Source: Globomyces pollinis-pini (Eukaryota; Chytridiomycota; Chytridiomycetes; Rhizophydiales; Globomycetaceae). Taken from it: a stretch of 38,785 nucleotides of DNA. A program made the position numbers and the translations under genes. The notes beneath the pieces are model-generated. The model saw only the letters and a list, made by a program, of their open reading frames with translations, was not told the DNA's origin and made no database searches. The stretch lies in contig MU621131.1 in NCBI GenBank assembly GCA_025399215.1, positions 55,620 to 94,404 of the forward strand, written 5' to 3'. This document shows, piece after piece, positions 26,602-35,879 of this stretch; the stretch's first letter is position 1; every line of letters starts with the position of its first letter.

Positions 26602-27135
26602 TTAGTGCAATAAATTCTTAATGCTCATTGGTTTATCTGATGGTACAGGTGATTCCAGCGCTGGAGAAAGGTGGGCAGATGTAATTGTATGGGTTAAAGA
26701 GGTGTCATGCGGACTTATTGTGGATGGGGTGGGAATGAGACTTGATATGAGTGGGTTGGATGTGGTTGAGATAGTAGAGTCTGAGTTAGCTCTTTGGCGT
26801 GTCACGATTTCCAGGTGTGAATTGGCAGGGCTAGCAGAATTATCATCATCATACATGTCTATGTCACTGCCTCCACTATATGTGGAGATATTTTCCTGAT
26901 CTTCTAATGCCGGGTCGGAATTGAATGGACATTTACATTTCTCCCATCTTTCATTCTGCTGTTTAATGTATCTTACAGCATTTTCTAGAATATATAGTTT
27001 TTGAATAGTTTTTTTCTTTCTACTTTCAGGCACTAGCATCTTTAGTTGTTGAACACATGTCTTTATCCTTTCTCGCCTCCTTTTTTCCACCATCGAATGA
27101 GTTAACCCTTCCTTGTCAACTTTATTTGATTTCAT
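26602..27135 (-). CDS. Small bHLH transcription factor (bHLH-9, subfamily I)
   Basis: 177 residues, no intron. Basic region THSMVEKRRRERI with His13, Glu17, Arg21; helix 1 KTCVQQLKMLVP; helix 2 IQKLYILENAVRYIKQQNERW. Two cysteines follow (Cys67, Cys69 in EKCKCP), at the positions of the first two in the bHLH-8 cluster. A Ser/Thr/Pro-rich region leads to DKPMSIKNLLH, the shared tail at the exact C-terminus. An ATATAAAC at 27173-27180 stands 37 nt before the ATG. The plus-strand frame 26621-26899 is its shadow. Confidence 0.9.
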   Translation of the reverse strand: MKSNKVDKEGLTHSMVEKRRRERIKTCVQQLKMLVPESRKKKTIQKLYILENAVRYIKQQNERWEKCKCPFNSDPALEDQENISTYSGGSDIDMYDDDNSASPANSHLEIVTRQRANSDSTISTTSNPLISSLIPTPSTISPHDTSLTHTITSAHLSPALESPVPSDKPMSIKNLLH

Positions 27136-27820
27136 TCTTGATTTTGATTTGTACGACTATTAATTTGGTGGTGTTTATATTTAGGGAAAGGCTCAAATGC
27201 CACATGAAGTCATTGCAGGTTCACCGTATCAAAATACCTCCATGTCCCAATTAATACGCCACTTAAAACCCATAAAATTTTGAAGGGTTTGCCATGGACA
27301 CCATCAGTTTCGAAAAGGAGTTTATTGGGTCTGATATTCGGACCATTCGAAGGATTATGGACATTTCACTAATGGCCGTAAGACCTCAAAGCAATGCGGT
27401 CATTGACAGCTAGTTTCAAGAACCTGTTTCAAGACTGTAAAAGCAGTCCAAGATGGTAATAGAATTAGTGATCTGAGCGTGGTACCCTAGAGCCTTAGTT
27501 CATTGACAATTTTAAGGATGGGATAGGAATCAATGAGTGCTATTAGAAAAAAGGTCCAATATTTCAACTAAATCTTCTATTACACAATGACAATAATTGT
27601 ATCTTACCCTAAACTATTCGCTGATAAGGTATTCATTTAAGCAGATTGATCAGTGGATTATTATATCCAAATTATCTTATCATTGACAGTGTAATACAAA
27701 CCAAGATTGTTAATGGAAAACAGAAATATTCAAAATGGAGCCAAATTTAATTTATATCAATGACATCAAATACGGATAAACTTGCTTTTTCTGTAAGGTC
27801 ATTGACATTTTTTCCATTAA
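27136..27820. other. Intergenic region between bHLH-9 and serine racemase
   Basis: Divergent upstream region of bHLH-9 (-) and SRR (+). Marks the right end of the bHLH array. Nothing else recognised. Confidence 0.45.
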
Positions 27821-28963
27821 ATGACAAAACACACAGTTGATTATGATGATATTAAAGCAGCAGAAACCCGAATTAAGGGGAAGGTGAATGTAACCCCTGT
27901 GTTGGAGTGCAGTACGATCAATGATATGTGTCCTTTTCCTGCAAAGATTTACTTTAAAGCTGAAAGTAAGTGTGATAAGGAATTAATCTTAACCAAAGGT
28001 ACATCAATTAAAAACACTGAATGATAGTATTTCAAAAAGTAGGTGCTTTTAAAGCGAGAGGAGCTACAAATGCAGTATTGATGTTGAATGAACAAAATGC
28101 TCGAAATGGAGTTGTCACCCATTCATCTGGTATTAATCTTAATTACATTAATATTAGGAAATCGTATCTATTTCCATTAGATTCACCGATAGATGCCCAG
28201 GCTCTTGCATTTGCAGCACGAAGTCGGGGAATTCCTTGTTATGTAGTAATGCCATCTACATCACCACAAGTTAAAAAGAATGCTGTACGGGACTATGGTG
28301 CAAAGATTATAGAGTGTGAGCCTACATTACTTGCACGAGAAACAACAGCAGATGAAGTCATTAAACGTACAAATGCAACATTCATTCACCCATACAATAA
28401 TTTAAACATTATTGCCGGACAGGGAACCCTTGCTTTAGAGTTTTTAGACCAAGTATCAAACTTGGATTGTATGGTAATACCTGTCGGAGGGGGTGGATTA
28501 TTAAGCGGAACGTGCATAGCAGCTAAATCCCGAAATCCAAATATCAGAATCTTTGCAGCTGAGCCTGCAAAAGTTGACGACTGCTTTCGGTCATTTAAAT
28601 CAAAGAAATTGCTCCTAGGTGCAGATAATGCGCGTTCCGTTGCCGATGGATTACTGACGTCACTTGGTGATTACACCTGGCCGATAATTCAATCATTGGT
28701 AGAAGACGTGTTTATTGTTACGGAGCAACAAATCATTGATGCTATGAGGTTGATATGGGAGAGGATGAAAGTATTACAGATGGTTTTTTCTAATTTACTA
28801 GCTTATAGTTGAACCAAGTGCAGCTGTTGCAGTTGCAGTCTTGTTATATAATGTTGAATTTGCGAAACTAAAAGGCATTAAATCGATTGGAATAGTATTG
28901 GAAGGAGGTAATGTTGACTTGGCAAAATTACCGTGGCAAATACAATCAAGTGCGAGGCTGTAA
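27821..28963 (+). CDS. SRR: Serine racemase (PLP fold type II)
   Basis: Five exons (27821-27965, 28028-28129, 28158-28163, 28193-28770, 28802-28963) with introns of 62, 28, 29 and 31 nt give 330 residues. The third exon is only 6 nt and supplies the centre of the invariant SSGNHAQ motif (residues 81-87); without it the motif is lost. PLP-binding Lys57 is in FQKVGAFKARG, and the phosphate loop VGGGG is in VIPVGGGGLLSG. Further blocks are AGQGTLALE, FAAEPAKVDDC, SVADGL and WERMK-LIVEPSAAV. These match eukaryotic serine racemase/dehydratase over the full length. It interconverts L- and D-serine or removes ammonia from serine; the balance cannot be judged from sequence. Confidence 0.93.
28158..28163 (+). 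other. 6-nt microexon of the serine racemase gene
   Basis: GAAATC between a 28-nt and a 29-nt intron, each GT...AG. Joining TCTG + GAAATC + ATGCC gives Ser-Gly-Asn-His-Ala, the conserved motif. Direct joining of the outer exons gives Ser-Asp-Ala in frame but removes Gly-Asn-His. Confidence 0.8.
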
Positions 28964-29130
28964 TAGTCAATAAACTTCATTTTAAGATTAGACATGTTGC
29001 TTGTTATTTTTGGTGTGGGTGGGGGTCAAAAAGTTGGACCTTGGTTGAGGTGGATGGGACCAGATGTACACATGTGCCAAATGGGTTCTCGGGTATTTAA
29101 ACTGGTTCAAAAGGATATAGTCAGCATAAG

Positions 29131-31532
29131 ATGAAATTAACTTGGTTAAATATTTCTTTATTGGCACTCTCGGTTGCTGCCGCTGATCTTTCTTCACTCT
29201 TAGAATTTGATCCACCAACGTTAAACCTAAAGGACGATGCCTTAGACAATAAATTCAAATGCAGACTAAAGAAAAAGCTTGATAAACCAGTTCAGGTTTT
29301 CTTTCAAGGAACAGGTATTACATTTGATAAATGCTCGATTGAAATTGGTCCAAATGACTTCCAAAACTGGAAAGAAATCAATTTGTCTACTGTTCCAGTC
29401 TTTGAATATCGTCCTGCTGTGGATGTGACCATTCTTGCTCGTGCATTCTATGATGGGGGTAAAGTTGATCATGAATATAAAGGGAAACGATCTCTTGCTC
29501 CAGGTGGTTATTGTTCATCTATTGGTGACCCCCATTACAAGGTATATTCTCAATGGTGTTTTCTAATTGATAGACGTTTAACTCAAAAGCTGTGACGCAT
29601 ATGGGTGATGGATATTTCCACTTATTCCAACATGACTTTTTAAATATCCAAGCTGCTCAAGGAAACTGCTGGGGTAAAGCAACCTGTAACCATGGTGTCG
29701 CTGTCAGATATGGTGGTTCAATCATGATTATGGACGTTCGAGGAGTTGGTGACCTAAAGAAATACAAGATGCAATCTCTTACTCCAAACAATGATGGTAT
29801 TGTTTATGCTGCTCCTTCACAAGCTGATTCAACTCACACTCTGACACTTCCTTGTGGAACAGTTATCAAGTTAACCATTCAACACAACGATAAAGATAGA
29901 TGGATTGATATATCACTTCATATCGCTCCAGGTTACTCAAACCATGGTGGTATTTGTAACCGAATTGGTGATAACTCTGACGATTATCATTGTCAAGGTG
30001 GTTATAGAGCAAAGGAAAAAGAAGTTGACCGATTCATGAAGAGTTGGATTGTCACTGAAGCCGAGTTGCTATTCAAAGGAAATTACAAACCAATTTCCCC
30101 ACCTGCTAAAAACCCTGGATTTATCTGCAAAGCCCCAGAAAAACCCACAACTGTTGCTCCACCACCTGTTAACCCACCGCTTCAGACGTATGTCCCTCCA
30201 GTTATCACTACTACAACTCTTCTCTTGCCAAACTTACAATCAAGTACTAGCAATTACGTATCAAGCTCTAGCAATTACGTATCAAGCACCACATCCAACC
30301 CTCTTACAAGTGTTAAGCCTCAATTGACTTCCAGTTCTTTAGTCAGTAGCTCAAAGGCTCCTTCAACATCTGATGGTAGTTATACTTCTACATCGGCTGG
30401 ACCTCAATCATCATCAAGTGGACCTCAATCATCATCCACTGGACCTCAATCATCATCAAGTGGACCTCAATCATCATCCAGTGGGCCACAATCATCATCA
30501 AGTGGACCTCAATCATCTTCCAGTGGACCTCAATCATCTTCCAGTGGACCTCAATCATCTTCTAGTGCCCTTACATCAGGCAATCCAAAGTCTAGTTCTA
30601 CTACTTATGGACCTCAAACTAGTTCAAATATAGGTTCTGCCACTACAAATGGTGCTTTGACATCAAGCCCACTCTCAGGGTCATCCACTTCCTCCATAGC
30701 CAAATCTTCAACCTCTAGCCAAGTTGTTGGTGTAACCAGCACTTTCACATCCATTTTACCAACTGTTACTTCATCACCAGTTCCACCACCACCACCTAAA
30801 TATGTTGAAGAAGTTACCAAGAGATGCAATGAAATTTTCACTGTCAAGGGTTGTAGTGCTCTTGTAGACGTCAACTTTTACATTAAAGCATGTATTTCTG
30901 ATTGTCAATTGACTGGAACTTTTGCATTAGCAGAAACATCAAGACTTAGTTTCATGGCCGCCTGTAATACCATTACTCAATACATGATTCATGACCCTGA
31001 TCAAGAAATTAGCAACAAAGCCATTACAATTCAAAAGAATTGTGGATTGGGAACCAATGAATGTTTAAACAATTGTTCTGGACATGGTGTATGTGGTCGT
31101 AATGGTTGTCGATGTAATTCTGGTTGGGGAGGTATTGATTGTTCAAATGATTTATCAAAACTTATGGGATATAATCCAGATACCAAGAAATATGAAAATA
31201 ACACTCCAGCTTATTTGTTTGCAGTTGATCCTATCCTTGCACCTGTCATTATCCCTAAAGAAAATTATCCTGGTTACGACAGTTACGTTCATAACTCTGG
31301 AAGATTACTTTGCAAAGATGATATCAAAGAAGATGATAAAGTTTATGTTAGTGAAGAAAAAGTCAAAGCTAATCCAACTACTTATAATGTTGAAGAGAGT
31401 GATATGAAGAGTTATGAAGCTGTGTATCCAACTCCTGGTGCACAAGGTCCATACGGAAATGTTGCATCTGGATCTATTTTACAAGCTATTGGTGCAGGTG
31501 CTTTGTTACCAATTATTGCTGCTGCGTTATAG
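29131..31532 (+). CDS. Secreted vWD/EGF-like cell-surface protein with Ser-rich repeats and GPI-type tail
   Basis: Two exons, 29131-29541 and 29574-31532, with a 32-nt intron, give 789 residues. An N-terminal signal peptide (MKLTWLNISLLALSVAAA) is followed by a beta-rich region and a von Willebrand factor D-like domain (about residues 127-285). The latter starts YCSSIGDPHYK-TFNSK, restored by splicing, and has GDGYFHLF and GGICNRIGDN with a calcium-site look. A Ser/Thr/Pro-rich stalk holds eight perfect 7-residue GPQSSSS repeats (one with Thr), about residues 413-468. A Cys-rich domain and an EGF-like module (CSGHGVCGRNGCRCNSGWGG) come next. The hydrophobic C-terminus (ILQAIGAGALLPIIAAAL) after a Gly/Ser region fits GPI attachment. 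Likely an adhesive wall protein. Confidence 0.85.
30399..30566 (+). repeat. In-frame tandem repeat, 8 x 21 bp
   Basis: Eight units starting GGACCTCAATCATC encode GPQSSSS. Units are nearly identical at the DNA level with silent TCA/TCT changes, so copy number is likely to vary between strains. Confidence 0.9.
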
Positions 31533-32240
31533 TCTCACTGCTTCCTGGGATTATACAATAAACTTTAAAATGAATCTGATTAGTTGGGTTTGAAATTCTC
31601 GGTTTATTTTATTCTAGTTTATAATTTACTGGTATGGAATAATCAAAACGCGTGATGCCATTAATCCAACACTTAGGATCTACGTTTACCCTGTATAAAC
31701 CAACTCTGCTTTATAATCTTGTCCGATGTTGTCTATTCGTACACCAATGCCAAAAATATACAAATAACCCTGTAATTCATCAGAAAAGACTATCCACCAA
31801 TTCATTGGATCTATCTATGATAATGGATGATAATATTGTCTTTATTTATATCTTTTTGGACAGATTACATCATTTTAATGGTCGGGAGTTATCCACACTT
31901 AAGACAACATGAAACTCATTGAATGACATCATTGTTGTCGTAACTTGTGTGCTAATATCATTTCCCAATCATGAATCATCACCAATACCAATGACATAAT
32001 ATCTAACGTGTGTTTTTTTGTTTGAATGAATCTAGTGCTTAAGCATGTAAAAGCTTTTACATTGCAGATATTACGAGCATGATTAACAGTATATATATTT
32101 CAACTGTTGGTATTTGGTCTATAAATTAAACTGATGAATTATGATTGGAGAGGTGGTCATGGATTTCTTCTATTGACAATAGTCTAATCATTTCTTCAAT
32201 TTTCTATATTTTTTTTTTTTTTTTATAATTTTATTCAATA
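31533..32240. other. Intergenic region between the vWD gene and NOP16
   Basis: No supported gene; an 86-residue frame at 31652-31912 has no features. A long T-run (about 32207-32222) lies just before NOP16. Confidence 0.5.
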
Positions 32241-32915
32241 ATGGCTAGACCAAGAAAACGAAAAACGAATAGAAATCCTGGCAGAAAAGTGAGCAGGAAA
32301 CAGGGAAATAAGAAAAATATCTCTTTTGAGGGAGTCATGCCAATTATTAAAGAAAACTGGGATAAAACAAAAACCTTAAAACAAAACTATGATGCATTAG
32401 GTTTGGTTGCTAATTTAAATGGAAGAGCTGGAGGTGTTGGAAATGAAGGTGCTTTCCAAACAAAAGAATTGAAGAGAATTGATGAACTGAAAGATGTTAT
32501 AGAGTGGAGGACTATTGAATCTATGGATGAAGCAAAAGCTAAAGAATCAGCAGTAACGGTAGAGAGTAATCCTCTGTTTGAACCAATTGAAGGAGATGTT
32601 CATGTCGATCAACGTGTACTTCGAATTGGTGCCAAGATGAATTTAAGACGAGCTCGAGAACTTGATAGTTTAATCTCACCTCCAGAAAGTTCAAAAAATA
32701 TTGTAGCTGCAATGGAAGAGCAGGCAAAGCATGTAGTGAAAGTTATCAATCATCAATCGGAACAAGAGAATCTAGTTTTTGAAAAATTGATTGCAAAGTA
32801 TGGAGATGATTACAACGCAATGGCAAGAGACATGAAACTTAACAAATATCAACTTTCTGTTGGCCAATTGAAGAAAAAGATGAAGAAAGTCATTGGTAGA
32901 GAGTTAATAAATTGA
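32241..32915 (+). CDS. NOP16: Nucleolar protein 16 (60S ribosome assembly)
   Basis: 224 residues, no intron. The strongly basic N-terminus (MARPRKRKTNRNPGRKVSRK) is typical of nucleolar localisation. Conserved Nop16 blocks follow: NWDKTKTLKQNYDALGLVANLN near residues 43-65 and a C-terminal KYGDDYNAMARDMKLNKYQ with GQLKKKMKKV. Nop16 joins pre-60S particles in the nucleolus and is needed for 25S/28S rRNA maturation. The length agrees with yeast Nop16 (about 230). Confidence 0.93.
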   Translation: MARPRKRKTNRNPGRKVSRKQGNKKNISFEGVMPIIKENWDKTKTLKQNYDALGLVANLNGRAGGVGNEGAFQTKELKRIDELKDVIEWRTIESMDEAKAKESAVTVESNPLFEPIEGDVHVDQRVLRIGAKMNLRRARELDSLISPPESSKNIVAAMEEQAKHVVKVINHQSEQENLVFEKLIAKYGDDYNAMARDMKLNKYQLSVGQLKKKMKKVIGRELIN

Positions 32916-32973
32916 TTTTAATTGCATTGAAACAAATTTAAATGACAACGTTTGCTGTAATGTAAGAAGGGAT

Positions 32974-33012
32974 TCAAATCTAATGAGATATACATCAAAT
33001 CTAATGAGATAT
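32974..33012. repeat. 18-bp direct repeat downstream of NOP16
   Basis: TCAAATCTAATGAGATAT at 32974-32991 and 32995-33012, three bases apart. Confidence 0.6.
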
Positions 33013-33057
33013 GGTTATATAATACTTTATAAAAAAACAAACTTTCAACTAGCAAAT

Positions 33058-33418
33058 TTACACGTTTGGAGTTGAATCCTTTTTTGCTTGTCTCTTTGCT
33101 TCACCTTGAACTAATTGATCATCTATAGATTTTAATGTAGTAAAATATTACAATAACCGAATTTTATCATTGAACCTTCAATAATTCCACCCATCAACAT
33201 TCCTACTAAAAACACTTTAAAATAGAATTGTTTTGGAGCAGGAGGAGTTATTGATTTTCCAATGAATTTGAAAGGTAACTTTGGAGTTTCAGGAGATTGA
33301 AATCTAAGATTAAACTAGTTCACAATAAACCTAGAAAACATATCCGACTAATATTAATTAAGTTTCATTCTACCTTTTGAATCCATTTAAAATCATCCTT
33401 TTTTTTTGTCTCTACCAT
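33058..33418 (-). CDS. Small single-span membrane protein, four exons, function unknown
   Basis: Exons 33418-33374, 33347-33331, 33303-33152 and 33122-33058 with introns of 26, 27 and 29 nt give 92 residues. The second exon is 17 nt and is needed: skipping it gives an early stop. The protein is basic at the N-terminus (MVETKKKDDFKWIQK), has a Pro-rich stretch (ITPPAPKQFYF), one hydrophobic span (FLVGMLMGGIIEGSMI) and a charged C-terminus (VQGEAKRQAKKD). The size and layout are like small mitochondrial inner-membrane proteins, but I do not recognise the family. It is head-to-head with NUS1, only 31 bp apart. The structure rests on splice logic alone. Confidence 0.7.
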
Positions 33419-33449
33419 TCAATTGTTAAAGAATTTTTTCTTTTTTAGA
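33419..33449. promoter_or_regulatory. 31-bp divergent promoter
   Basis: The only sequence between the ATGs of the small membrane protein (-) and NUS1 (+). Promoter elements must overlap the coding regions or be shared. It contains two T-runs. Confidence 0.45.
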
Positions 33450-34227
33450 ATGAAATCCCTTTACAATTTATTGATAACAATAATTTATCAAACGTATTTA
33501 TTCTGGTTAAAATTCAATTTTCAAATTTGGTCTTGGATATGTCAACAATATTCTTACTCTTTTATATGGAATCATTCTCATCATTGGTCAAAATATCCAA
33601 TTCATATCTCTTTCATATTTAATCAAAATACTTTAATATCATTAAAAAAAAATAATATGATTCCATTAAAGAATTTATTAAAAAATTTAATATTTGGATT
33701 TTCAAGTATATCATTATATGATGAAAATGGTATTCAAATTATTATAATGAAATAGGTATTCTAATAGAAAATATAAATGAAATTCAAGAATTTTTAAATG
33801 TAATCAACAAAGATTGGATATCTTATCATGACTTGACTTCAAATAATTTAATCTTACAAAAATCAAATTTAAAGGATATCAAAAAATCAAATAAAGATAT
33901 CAAAAAAATGTATCAACAATCAATACATAAAGATGGAATACAAGCTCAAATATCAGCAATCTTAAACTCGAGTAGTGAACAACTTCATTTACAAGATATT
34001 TATAAACATACACTGATACCCAACTTAACATTTATCATTGGAGGAGAAGATTTAAGATTTTATGGATATTGTCCATGGTTACTGGCCACCAGTGAATTCT
34101 AGTAAGATACCATTTTATAATCCTTAGTCACATACCATACTTGAATTTTGACGGCAACGTGTCCACTCGAGAAATTAGAAAAGGTTTGGTTTTATATGCG
34201 AATGTCCATCAACGATTTGGAATTTAA
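33450..34227 (+). CDS. NUS1: NUS1/NgBR-type subunit of cis-prenyltransferase
   Basis: Three exons (33450-33729, 33756-34101, 34128-34227) with two 26-nt introns give 241 residues. An aromatic, hydrophobic N-terminus (about residues 1-30) should hold it on the ER. The C-terminal half is the pseudo-UPP-synthase domain: IIGGEDLRFYGYCPWLLATSEF-YH followed by IPYLNFDGNVSTREIRKGLVLYAN. The final HQRFGI contains the RxG motif that in NgBR/Nus1 contributes to the active site of the partner Rer2/DHDDS. Together they make the dolichol precursor for protein glycosylation. The end of the domain appears only after the second intron is removed. Confidence 0.9.
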
Positions 34228-34274
34228 TAAAGTCTTTCTTTGTATTTTTTTTTTTTTTGATTTTGTATGGAAGG

Positions 34275-35734
34275 ATGCCTCAGGATTTACTACAACGAAG
34301 AGCATTGATAAAACTAACTCATTCTTTAAAGTTAAATCAAGAATTAAGCTCTAATAATGAACCAAACTCATTCGAATGTTGTAAACAAAAGTTCATAGAC
34401 GAAGGATTATTGAAAAAGCATCTAATTCAAAATCACTCGGATTGGATACAATCTAAAAAATTAGAAATTGATAATCATGATAAATCAAAATTAAATCATC
34501 AACAATTCTTGAAAGAATATACCAAACGTAGATGTGATAAAGGTGGTTCAGATCCAATTGAATTGAACTGTGATTGCAATAATAATGGAACTGTACTATT
34601 ATTTTATAACTATGTAGCATTACAAGATTCGAAATCAATCACTACACTTTTATCAAATCATTGTCATCAATTGAATCTAACTGGTAAAATATGTTGACTA
34701 ACATTCTAGGAAAAGTTCGAATTTCAAATGAAGGGTATAATATCACTGTTGCAGGATCCACAAATGAAATCAATTCCTTTATTGATTTATTTTTAAACCA
34801 ATCTGATATACTTTTACCAGGATTTGATTTATTAGAAAACCAAAAGGAATTGATTGATCAATTTATATTTCAATTCTTCAAACCAACTCTTGGTTGTATT
34901 CATGGTAACATTTCTATTATTAAATCTATAGTATTTCAAAACATGAGTGTAAAGTATGTTGAAGAAATTTGTCCTTTAAATGTATCCAAATCGTATTGGG
35001 ATCCACAAATCCCATGTACATCTCTAAATGTCGCTCGAAAACTACAATCACATCATTCAAAGAATTTAAATCCAACTTCAATTACACATACAGAGACAGA
35101 TGTAATACAAACATTATTACCTTCAGAATATCATCAATTATTGAAATCATCATCTCATGATTCAAATACAATCATATTAGATGTTCGAAACTATTATGAA
35201 TCTAAATTAGGACATTTTAAAAATTCAATTACACCACCAATTAGAAAATTCTCAACTTTACCTGAATATATCAAAAACAATTCACAACAATTTAAAGATA
35301 AAACCATATTTACTTATTGTACGGGTGGAATTCGATGTGAGAAAGCAGCACGTTATATCCAAAATGAAACAGGATCAAATATTATCATGTTGGAAGGAGG
35401 TATCCATAATTATATCAATTGGATTAATGAATCTAATGAAGAATCATTATTTCAAGGTTTAAACTATATATTTGATGCTCGTCAATCTATTAAACATTCA
35501 AACGATACCATCATTACAAATTGTTTATATTGTAAACAAAAATGTGGAATTTATAAAAAATGTAGTTCAAAAAATTGTCATTTATTGGTTGAATGTTGTC
35601 AATCTTGTTTTGACTTGCATGATAAACAAATTTTCTGTTGTCATGATTGTCAACATCAAACTGGAACGATTTGTGAATGTGAACGAAATAGATTGGATGA
35701 TTTATCAATATCCAGAAATAATTTGGAAAAGTAA
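34275..35734 (+). CDS. TSTD2: Rhodanese-domain protein, TSTD2 / TrhO-like
   Basis: Two exons, 34275-34683 and 34710-35734, with a 26-nt intron, give 477 residues. A C2H2-like finger is near the N-terminus (FECCKQKF ... KKHLIQNH, Cys35/36, His49, His54). The TrhO/UPF0176 N-domain follows: FYNYVALQD ... LNLTG-KVRISNEGYNITVAG, completed by splicing. The rhodanese domain has LDVRNYYESKLGHFKNS and the active loop Cys340-TGGIRCEKAARYI, matching the Cys-x-Gly-Gly-Ile-Arg-Cys loop of bacterial TrhO, which hydroxylates uridine-34 of tRNA. The C-terminus is rich in paired cysteines (NCLYCKQKC, VECCQSCF, CCHDC), likely zinc-binding. It starts 47 bp after the NUS1 stop on the same strand. tRNA modification is the likely role. 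Confidence 0.88.
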
Positions 35735-35879
35735 ACAGTGTGTTTCTAGTACAATATATAAATTTTTGATCGCTCTTCATAAAGTTGAATTTGATTCAAA
35801 AATTCACTCATCAGATAAACTCCTAAACCGTCAATCAAATAGTTGCGAAACAATATATTGCACATTAATCTAAAATCGT

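Noticed and set aside
26621..26899. 92-residue plus-strand frame
   Set aside because: Antisense shadow of bHLH-9.
30049..30633. Frames rich in LNHHQVD-type repeats inside the vWD gene
   Set aside because: Frame-shifted readings of the GPQSSSS repeat.
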